DNA from: an uncultured Candidatus Peregrinibacteria bacterium
Lineage (GTDB): Bacteria; Patescibacteriota; Gracilibacteria; Peribacterales; Peribacteraceae
DNA length: 6,731 bases
NCBI GenBank assembly: GCA_913054215.1
Contig: CAJXJE010000042.1
Location: 1-6,731, forward strand
Direction of reading: 5' to 3'
The position numbers and the translations under genes were made by a program. The notes beneath the pieces are model-generated. The model searched no databases. It was not told where the DNA came from and worked only from the letters and a program-made list of their open reading frames with translations. This document shows, piece after piece, positions 1 through 4,394 of the stretch. Each line of letters begins with the position of its first letter. Positions within the stretch are counted from its first letter, which is position 1.

Positions 1-1
1 G

Positions 2-715
2 TACATCATTTCTATTCCGAGTGGCAACTCTGCAGATATGAATCCATTTGCCAAGCTTACAATAGGAGAATCTCCTGGAGACGAATTTATTATTCTTTGT
101 ATCAGACCTTCGAGAAGTACCGATCAGAGCTGTATTTCAGGGCCTATTTCTGATGATGATCGCGTTATGGTTTGGCTTTTACATCCCCCACTTTCACAAA
201 ACTATCCTGTAGGTTCTAAGGTCAAACCTACCTGCGGACCTATCTATCAATGCAATGGAGTAAATCGTACTTGTCTACTACCGGGGACGTGTTCGTCCTG
301 GGGCCAAACGATTGTCACGGGTATGCGTTGCTTTGGATTTAATCAAGTTTGCTGCGAGCAAACTCCTTCTGGTACTAGTGGTGGCAGTGGGCCAAAGCTA
401 AAGTGCGGCGGTAGCAGTCGCTGCGTCACACCATTTGCATGCAATAGTCCAAATACGATAGATGACAGTAAGAGCTGTAAGAGTAGAAGTCTGATATGCT
501 GTAAACCTGGCTCTTCTCGCATCGTAAATCCCCCACCTTCTCCTATAGGAGTTGGGAAGAAAACACCAACTGGCCAGCAGACGCTTCCGCAAAGTTGTAC
601 CAGCCAAGCTGGCCTGAATAGTTCATTCTTCTGTAGAGGTTGTATCTTTGCTGCCTGTGCGATCCCACGTGTAGATGCTGCAAGAGCGAGAAAAGCCTGT
701 TGGGTGACGTGTTAG
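2..715 (+). CDS. Cysteine-rich repeat protein, probably exported (5'-partial)
   Basis: The frame is open from the first bases of the window through TAG at 713-715, so the true start lies upstream. The first in-frame ATG (38) has no Shine-Dalgarno sequence and is probably internal. About 237 residues are visible and 21 are cysteines. A possible beta-rich stretch is followed by two similar modules. Module 1 (233-355) has spacing C-x6-C-x5-C-x12-C-x6-CC, with one extra Cys six residues before it. Module 2 (404-502) is C-x5-C-x5-C-x11-C-x6-CC. A Gly/Ser- and Pro-rich linker leads to a third, different six-Cys segment (596-712) that ends on the terminal Cys. The paired-Cys ending resembles small disulfide knots such as CLIP-type domains, but I do not claim homology. 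The Cys content implies folding outside the cytoplasm; the signal peptide would be outside the window. It converges with the nuclease-like gene. Function unknown; possibly a surface or pilin-like adhesive protein (inference). Confidence 0.8.
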   Translation, partial: YIISIPSGNSADMNPFAKLTIGESPGDEFIILCIRPSRSTDQSCISGPISDDDRVMVWLLHPPLSQNYPVGSKVKPTCGPIYQCNGVNRTCLLPGTCSSWGQTIVTGMRCFGFNQVCCEQTPSGTSGGSGPKLKCGGSSRCVTPFACNSPNTIDDSKSCKSRSLICCKPGSSRIVNPPPSPIGVGKKTPTGQQTLPQSCTSQAGLNSSFFCRGCIFAACAIPRVDAARARKACWVTC

Positions 716-727
716 TAACGTGTGAAT

Positions 728-1369
728 TTACTCGAGGACGTCGATAGTATCCAGATCTCTGTTGTATTCGCAAATGTGCCCCCAGAGTCCCCGCTCATAG
801 TCCTTCGCTTCCGCTTCTCGTATGGTGTAGTTGGATTGCTTGCGGTGGCCGTTGCGACTATCGGCAAATGCATTCCCGTTTCCTATCATCCACCCGCCAA
901 CGTCGAGGGATTTCAGCCGCACATACCGTAGCCATCTGCCGTAGTTGTCTTTTTGGTACTTGCGGTCTCTTTCGAGTTCTACCCTTTTGCCGAGCAGCAA
1001 TATTTTAAGTTTTTGTTTTGCTTCCAGTGCGAAGCACTGCTCTTTTTTAGTACCGGTAAGTAGCAATGGTGCTTCTGCACCAAGAGTACGGACAGAAATG
1101 GTTCTTCCGTCGTACAGTCTCACTTCAAGGACACTGCCATCTACTACTGCGATTACTTTTCCTGCGGTAGATTTTTGCATGCGTCTCGCGCTCATGCGGC
1201 GGGTGCGGACATTGTTGCCTAGGCGAATGGTTTGGGTACGTTTGCCAAAGTTGGAAATAACCTTTAAACGCTCGACCCTGCGTAATGCTGCATGGTCTCG
1301 CAAAGTCATTCCATCGTGAGCGAGTGCTATCGAGGGCGCCAAGAGTAGTGTGAAGAGCAGCATGGCCAT
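728..1369 (-). CDS. Secreted SNase-fold (thermonuclease-like) protein, probably catalytically impaired
   Basis: The product is 213 aa. Residues 1-17 look like a signal peptide with an ALA|HD cleavage site, so it should act outside the membrane. Residues about 70-200 follow the staphylococcal nuclease (SNase/PF00565) layout: VVDGSV (75-80), VRTLGAEAP (93-101), NYGRWLRYV (142-150), and a C-terminal AE-A...GLW (186-196). Against staphylococcal nuclease, Arg35 and Arg87 are kept (R94, R145), but Asp21 is Ser79, Asp40 is Glu99 and Glu43 is Leu102. Calcium binding and catalysis are therefore doubtful. I chose the ATG at 1369 because it begins the signal peptide and AAGGAG lies upstream (about 16 nt, rather long). 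The frame continues to a TTG at 1492, but that start would lie upstream of the predicted transcription start. Its 3' end is 12 bp from the convergent Cys-rich gene. It could instead be a nucleic-acid-binding SNase relative. Confidence 0.85.
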   Translation of the reverse strand: MAMLLFTLLLAPSIALAHDGMTLRDHAALRRVERLKVISNFGKRTQTIRLGNNVRTRRMSARRMQKSTAGKVIAVVDGSVLEVRLYDGRTISVRTLGAEAPLLLTGTKKEQCFALEAKQKLKILLLGKRVELERDRKYQKDNYGRWLRYVRLKSLDVGGWMIGNGNAFADSRNGHRKQSNYTIREAEAKDYERGLWGHICEYNRDLDTIDVLE

Positions 1370-1478
1370 AGGACAATGTATCCTACTCCTTTTACTTACG
1401 TACCTCCAGCTTCGCAGTTCAGTGGATGTGAAGGGAGCCACATGGCTGCGCTTCTTTTGTATGCTTAGCCAAAAAAGC

Positions 1479-1508
1479 ATTATAAAATGCAATGTATGTA
1501 CTTGACCA
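1479..1508 (-). promoter_or_regulatory. Promoter for the SNase-like gene
   Basis: On the minus strand a perfect -10 box TATAAT (1484 to 1479) follows a -35-like TGGTCA (1508 to 1503; 4 of 6 consensus bases) at an 18-nt spacing. Transcription would start near 1472, giving a leader of about 100 nt that carries AAGGAG before the ATG at 1369. This position excludes the TTG at 1492 and the ATG at 1480 as starts for this transcript. Confidence 0.55.
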
Positions 1509-1529
1509 GTACTGATTTAGCAGTACAGT
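1502..1529 (+). promoter_or_regulatory. Candidate plus-strand promoter for the orphan RNA
   Basis: TTGACC (1502-1507; 5 of 6 -35 bases) and TACAGT (1524-1529; 4 of 6 -10 bases) are separated by 16 nt. The predicted start is near A1536, one base before the 5' arm of the long-range helix described for the candidate RNA. It overlaps the -35 region of the divergent nuclease promoter. The -10 is weak, so this is a hypothesis. Confidence 0.3.
1509..1526. promoter_or_regulatory. Perfect inverted repeat, possible operator between divergent promoters
   Basis: GTACTG (1509-1514) and CAGTAC (1521-1526) form a perfect 6+6 inverted repeat with a 6-nt AT-rich centre. It lies immediately upstream of the nuclease -35 box and within the spacer of the candidate plus-strand promoter. 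That placement would let a dimeric regulator affect both directions. No regulator is identified, and an 18-bp palindrome of this kind may be chance. Confidence 0.3.
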
Positions 1530-1564
1530 GGCTCTACCGTTCTTTTAAAGAAGCAATTTGACAA

Positions 1565-1615
1565 CATTATGCCTACTTCCCAGTGGAGATTCTCCTTTGA
1601 GATGTAGGCGTAATG
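1565..1615 (+). repeat. 12-bp inverted repeat / long hairpin
   Basis: CATTATGCCTAC (1565-1576) pairs with GTAGGCGTAATG (1604-1615) over 12 bp with a single T-G wobble, enclosing a 27-nt loop. The loop can form a smaller GGAG/CTCC hairpin (1585-1588/1592-1595). Read as RNA this is one of the strongest stems in the gene-free stretch. Read as DNA it could be the remains of a small mobile or REP-like element, though I see no target duplication. Confidence 0.6.
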
Positions 1616-1700
1616 CCACCTAAATCACGACATGGGGACGTTTTACAAATTCGTAAACGAAAGGATCGCTATGCGATACCACTTCTTACCTGCGTGACTT

Positions 1701-1742
1701 TGGAGGGAAACGCTCACCCTCCACCCTTATTGTGGATGAGCG
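1701..1742 (+). other. Possible H-type RNA pseudoknot
   Basis: TGGAGGG (1701-1707) pairs perfectly with CCCTCCA (1717-1723), leaving a 9-nt loop. The last six loop bases, CGCTCA (1711-1716), are the perfect complement of TGAGCG (1737-1742). Loop lengths would be 3 nt, 0 nt and 13 nt, the geometry of a coaxially stacked H-type pseudoknot. An alternative nested fold also exists: CGCTCA/TGAGCG stacked on TCCAC/GTGGA (1720-1724/1732-1736). That fold excludes the first stem, so a switch between two folds is possible. Confidence 0.4.
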
Positions 1743-1897
1743 CTGATAACGAAAGGAGGCGATGCCTTTGAAGTAGGTATTTTTCAATCTGATTCTCTTG
1801 CTTCTGAAGTCCTTACGGACTATGAGTTACCTCGTTCCTAGAACGGATGCACTCTCGTAAAGAATGGAACAGCAGCGCCGTAAAGGCTGCACCAATC

Positions 1898-1954
1898 GCT
1901 TCGTAGTCGAACTATCAACCGCTCGGTTGAGAAACTCGATTGCGAAGCTTTTTT
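1898..1954 (+). terminator. Strong rho-independent terminator, plus strand
   Basis: Bases 1898-1910 pair with 1936-1948 over 13 consecutive positions (two G-T wobbles at RNA level). A nested perfect 6-bp hairpin TCAACC/GGTTGA with a GCTC tetraloop (1915-1930) sits inside. The stem is followed directly by six Ts (1949-1954). The T-tract lies only on the plus-strand side, so this ends plus-strand transcription and is not an obvious terminator for the minus-strand tyrS operon that stops 3 bp away. It implies an upstream plus-strand transcription unit. Confidence 0.8.
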
Positions 1955-1956
1955 AC

Positions 1957-2244
1957 TTACAGATCATCTATCTTCGCTGCCACGAGAAAATCACTCTCCG
2001 AAAGGCCTCCCGCACTGTGAGTTGTGAGGCTTATAGTCACATTATTGTAATTATGAATGAAGATATCCGGATGGTGGTTTGCCTCCTCTGCGATCTTTGC
2101 TACTTGGTTTACAAACACCACAGCATTCTGAAAATCCTCATGTTTGTATGTCTTTGCGATCACTTTGCCACCGTCCCCTACTTGCCACTCTAAAATATCT
2201 TTGAGGAGTTCTTCTGCCTGTTCTTTGGAGATTGCGTCAGCCAT
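1957..2244 (-). CDS. 4a-hydroxytetrahydrobiopterin (pterin-4a-carbinolamine) dehydratase
   Basis: This 95-aa protein has the full length typical of the PCD/DCoH family, cytoplasmic enzymes that dehydrate 4a-hydroxytetrahydropterin during recycling of the cofactor used by aromatic amino acid hydroxylases. The family signature is intact: EEANHHPD (53-60) with the paired catalytic histidines H57 and H58, then TTH with H76, then an Asp at D85. The ATG at 2244 follows the tyrS stop codon after one base, so it is almost certainly co-transcribed with tyrS and translated by coupling; only a weak AAAGG lies further upstream. No hydroxylase is visible in the window. In organisms without phenylalanine hydroxylase the role of such proteins is less clear (pterin or folate chemistry has been proposed), so the enzymatic call is by family and the physiological role is open. 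Confidence 0.9.
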   Translation of the reverse strand: MADAISKEQAEELLKDILEWQVGDGGKVIAKTYKHEDFQNAVVFVNQVAKIAEEANHHPDIFIHNYNNVTISLTTHSAGGLSESDFLVAAKIDDL

Positions 2245-2245
2245 G

Positions 2246-3391
2246 TTATGAGACTGTTACCTTTAAAAATTTTCTTTTTCCTACTTTATAGATCCCCTCC
2301 TCTATTTTTGCTTCAATCAAATCGATTGCTGTGTCGTCTTTCTTAATACCCCCCTGTTCGATGAGCCTACGGGCTTCAGACTTAGAGCTAATCAATCCTT
2401 CGGCAACAAGAACATCAATCACTGTAGATCCTTTCTTGACAGTCGCTTCTGGCATATCGTCTGGGACACCACCGTCTTTAAAGACCGTATCAAAGTTTGT
2501 CTCGGCTGCATCTGCATCTTTTGCACTGTGGTAGAGCGTTACAATTTCCTTTGCGAGTCGAACTTTCGCATCCCTTGGTTTCCCAGCGAGAATTTTTTCC
2601 ACTTCGTCCATAGGAACATCAGTACAACATTCGAAGTAGACCTCCATCAGTTCATCTTTGATCGACATTATCTTTCCGAACATATCGTTTGCGCTGTCGT
2701 CTAAGTAAATACAGTTGTTGTAGGTTTTACTCATCTTGCGTCCGTCTGTACCTTCGATCAGCTTCGTCGTCAGAACAAACTTGTCTTTCTTGCCCAAGGC
2801 AGTTTGGAGTGTACGGCCTGTGAGCATATTAAAGTATTGGTCGTTTCCTCCCAACTCACAGTCGACATCCAGCTCGACGGAGTCGTACCCGACCATCAGT
2901 GGGTAGAGGAATTCAGTAACAGTGATAGGGTTCCCCTCTTTGATACGCTTATCAAACATATCGCGCTCGAGCATCTGTTGTACGGTGACGTGGCTGGCAA
3001 GTTTTGCGATATCGGCAAATCCGAGCTTTTCGAGCCACTCATGGTTGTAGACAATTTTGATCTTCGAGAAATCCAGAACCTTCTCTGCCTGCTTCTTATA
3101 TTCTTCGAAGTTCTGCTCCACCTCTTCTTTCGTCATTGCTGAGCGCATTTTATCTTGGCCCGAAGGGTCTCCGATCATTGCGGTAAAGCTTCCAATCAGA
3201 AAGATCACTTCGTTTCCCTCATCCGCAAACGCTTGTAGCTTTCGTAGAGGAACACTGTGTCCGAGGTGCAGGTGTGCACCCGTTGGGTCTATTCCAAGAT
3301 AGACACGAATAGGCTTCCCCGCCTTCAGCCTTTTTTCTGCGAGAGCTTTCGGGGTAACATTCGTGACGCCTCTGGTGAGTAGTTCGGACAT
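2246..3391 (-). CDS. tyrS: Tyrosyl-tRNA synthetase
   Basis: This 381-aa class I synthetase charges tRNA-Tyr in the cytoplasm. The N-terminal Rossmann domain shows YLGIDPT (31-37), the HIGH-type signature HLGH (42-45), IGDPSG (73-78) and GGNDQ (181-185). KMSKT (219-223) is the second signature, with Thr in the final position. The C-terminal S4-like RNA-binding domain spans about 321-381, including GLISSKSEARRLIEQGGI (332-349). Length and order fit the TyrZ-like bacterial branch. The tyrosine-pocket segment reads YPLMVGYD (163-170), with Val where Bacillus stearothermophilus TyrRS has Gln173. I chose the ATG at 3391 rather than the upstream ATG at 3415 because an extended -10 places the transcription start at 3391, and because 3415 lies inside a tandem repeat. 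It is the first gene of a two-gene operon with the dehydratase and is divergent from the rluD-like gene. Confidence 0.95.
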   Translation of the reverse strand: MSELLTRGVTNVTPKALAEKRLKAGKPIRVYLGIDPTGAHLHLGHSVPLRKLQAFADEGNEVIFLIGSFTAMIGDPSGQDKMRSAMTKEEVEQNFEEYKKQAEKVLDFSKIKIVYNHEWLEKLGFADIAKLASHVTVQQMLERDMFDKRIKEGNPITVTEFLYPLMVGYDSVELDVDCELGGNDQYFNMLTGRTLQTALGKKDKFVLTTKLIEGTDGRKMSKTYNNCIYLDDSANDMFGKIMSIKDELMEVYFECCTDVPMDEVEKILAGKPRDAKVRLAKEIVTLYHSAKDADAAETNFDTVFKDGGVPDDMPEATVKKGSTVIDVLVAEGLISSKSEARRLIEQGGIKKDDTAIDLIEAKIEEGIYKVGKRKFLKVTVS

Positions 3392-3406
3392 ACGGTAAGC
3401 ATAGCA
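3391..3406 (-). promoter_or_regulatory. Extended -10 promoter of tyrS, predicted leaderless start
   Basis: On the minus strand TGC-TATGCT (3406 to 3398) is an extended -10 box (TGn followed by a hexamer matching 4 of 6). Six bases separate it from the ATG, so the expected start nucleotide is the A of the ATG at 3391. No Shine-Dalgarno sequence precedes either this ATG or the one at 3415. The -35 region is poor, as is usual for extended -10 promoters. Confidence 0.5.
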
Positions 3407-3409
3407 AAA

Positions 3410-3440
3410 AATCATGAATCACCAATCATGAATCACGAAT
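3410..3440. repeat. Heptanucleotide tandem repeat (4 units + AAT) between divergent genes
   Basis: Four 7-bp units, AATCATG, AATCACC, AATCATG and AATCACG, are followed by a partial AAT, 31 bp in total. The consensus is AATCAYN. The array lies between the tyrS extended -10 and the rluD-like start, so unit gain or loss would alter promoter spacing for both genes. Confidence 0.8.
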
Positions 3441-3458
3441 TTACGGCAGAATAGGGAT

Positions 3459-4394
3459 ATGGAATTTATCTCAGATGCCTCTGGCCGCCTAGATTCACTG
3501 ATTGCTTCACAAGACAGTGGTCTTTCACGCTCAAAAATCCAAAAATCAATAAAGGAAGGCAGCGTTTCTGTAAATGGGAAAACTATCAAGAAATCCTCTC
3601 AGAAGATTGAAATGGGAGATTCTGTTTCTCTAGATGATTCCAAATCACGAATCACAAATCACAAATCACAAATTATCCCTACAAATCTTAACCTTGAGGT
3701 CCTTTTTGAGGATGACGAGGTGATGGTGATCAACAAGCCCGCAGGGATTGCCGTGCATCCAGGACATTCTATGGAGGAAGATGAAACGACAATATTACAC
3801 GGGATTGCGTACTTGTTTAAAGAGCGGAAAATTCCCTTTTCTCCAGACTCTACACTCGTTCACCGTTTAGATAAGCCCACAACAGGGTGCTTAACTGTTG
3901 TTAAATCCGACAACAGTTTTGCATCTCTTCAGAAGCAGTTCGAGGAGAGGACGACAAAAAAAACGTATTTAGCCATCGTGGCCGGTGTCCCTGAGGAAAG
4001 CCAAGCCACTATTGATGCCCCCATCGGACGTAACCTTACAGACCGTACCAAGATGTCCGTGCTCAAAACTTCGGTCTCTCGCGATGCGAAGACTTCCTAT
4101 CGAGTCATAGATACCAAAGAAGATTGTGCGGTACTCGAGTGCGACTTGCATACCGGCCGCACGCATCAGATTCGCGTCCATCTCGCCTCGATTGGAAACC
4201 CTATTCTTGGTGACCAACCCTATGGATCCCCTGCTTCCAAGAAGGTATCAGACCACCATCAAGTCGAAGGGCTCTGCCTGCATGCACAGTCGCTCACGTT
4301 TGTATCTCCTGCAGATAATAAAGAACATACAGTTGAGGCTCCACTATCTACTACGATGATTGCTGCACTGGATACAGCCGGTCTTACGGTGTAA
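3459..4394 (+). CDS. RluA/RluD-family 23S rRNA pseudouridine synthase
   Basis: The 311-aa product converts selected uridines to pseudouridine, most likely in 23S rRNA. Residues 1-60 form an S4 RNA-binding domain (SRSKIQKSIKEGSVSVNG, 23-40). The catalytic domain carries NKPAGIAVHPG (92-102), the active-site motif HRLDKPTTG (135-143) with nucleophile D138, and LHTGRTHQIRVHL (230-242), all standard for RluA-type enzymes. S4 plus this domain suggests RluD or RluC; which uridines are modified cannot be told. The linker between the domains (about 62-72) is encoded by a heptanucleotide tandem repeat. The ATG at 3459 is the natural start for the S4 domain. An AGGGA sits only 2 nt before it, and a weak CAGAAT (3447-3452) could instead give a leaderless transcript. 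The 3' end overlaps the convergent FecR gene by 11 bp. Confidence 0.93.
   Translation: MEFISDASGRLDSLIASQDSGLSRSKIQKSIKEGSVSVNGKTIKKSSQKIEMGDSVSLDDSKSRITNHKSQIIPTNLNLEVLFEDDEVMVINKPAGIAVHPGHSMEEDETTILHGIAYLFKERKIPFSPDSTLVHRLDKPTTGCLTVVKSDNSFASLQKQFEERTTKKTYLAIVAGVPEESQATIDAPIGRNLTDRTKMSVLKTSVSRDAKTSYRVIDTKEDCAVLECDLHTGRTHQIRVHLASIGNPILGDQPYGSPASKKVSDHHQVEGLCLHAQSLTFVSPADNKEHTVEAPLSTTMIAALDTAGLTV
3643..3673 (+). repeat. Heptanucleotide tandem repeat inside the rluD-like coding sequence
   Basis: Four 7-bp units, AATCACG followed by three AATCACA, and a partial AAT give 31 bp, the same unit family and array length as the intergenic array at 3410-3440. It encodes part of the linker between the S4 and catalytic domains (residues 62-72). 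Because 7 is not a multiple of 3, change by one or two units would shift the frame, while three units would add or remove seven residues. Confidence 0.85.

Larger units (their letters stand above)
1536..1954 (+). ncRNA. Candidate structured non-coding RNA, ~420 nt, family not recognised
   Basis: This interval has no convincing protein gene but ends in a strong plus-strand intrinsic terminator, so some plus-strand transcript should stop here. Visible elements, 5' to 3', are: 1537-1545 pairing with 1859-1867 (9 bp, one G-U, long-range); a 12-bp stem 1565-1576/1604-1615; hairpin 1642-1646/1653-1657; hairpin 1665-1669/1673-1677, extendable by GG/CC; a possible H-type pseudoknot 1701-1742; hairpin 1808-1812/1817-1821; hairpin 1833-1837/1841-1845 capped by 1824-1827/1851-1854; hairpin 1872-1876/1886-1890; then the terminator. 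I looked for hallmark sequences of RNase P RNA, tmRNA, SRP RNA and T-box leaders and saw none. Because it converges on the dehydratase gene, it is not an obvious cis-leader. Several short hairpins could be chance. The alternative is a short or decayed protein gene. Confidence 0.4.

Noticed and set aside
1370..1492. Longer N-terminus of the SNase-like protein from TTG at 1492
   Set aside because: The TTG and the next ATG (1480) lie at or upstream of the -10 box, and the extension would bury the signal peptide behind 41 residues.
1613..1771. Plus-strand ORF of 52 codons beginning MPPKSRHGD within the gene-free stretch
   Set aside because: There is no proper ribosome binding site, its ATG lies in the arm of the 12-bp hairpin, and I recognise no family. 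Other frames nearby are equally open for short runs, so it fits a structured RNA at least as well.
1740..1838. Open plus-strand frame encoding DAFEVGIFQSDSLASEVL before a TAG
   Set aside because: No usable start codon; the strong AAAGGAGG at 1752-1759 leads only to a four-codon ORF (ATG at 1762). Possible gene remnant, but nothing identifiable.
1864..2193. Plus-strand ORF of 109 codons
   Set aside because: It runs through the terminator and then antisense through the dehydratase gene, with no ribosome binding site.
3392..3415. Upstream ATG of tyrS
   Set aside because: It lies inside the tandem repeat and upstream of the extended -10; the added residues do not match the family N-terminus.
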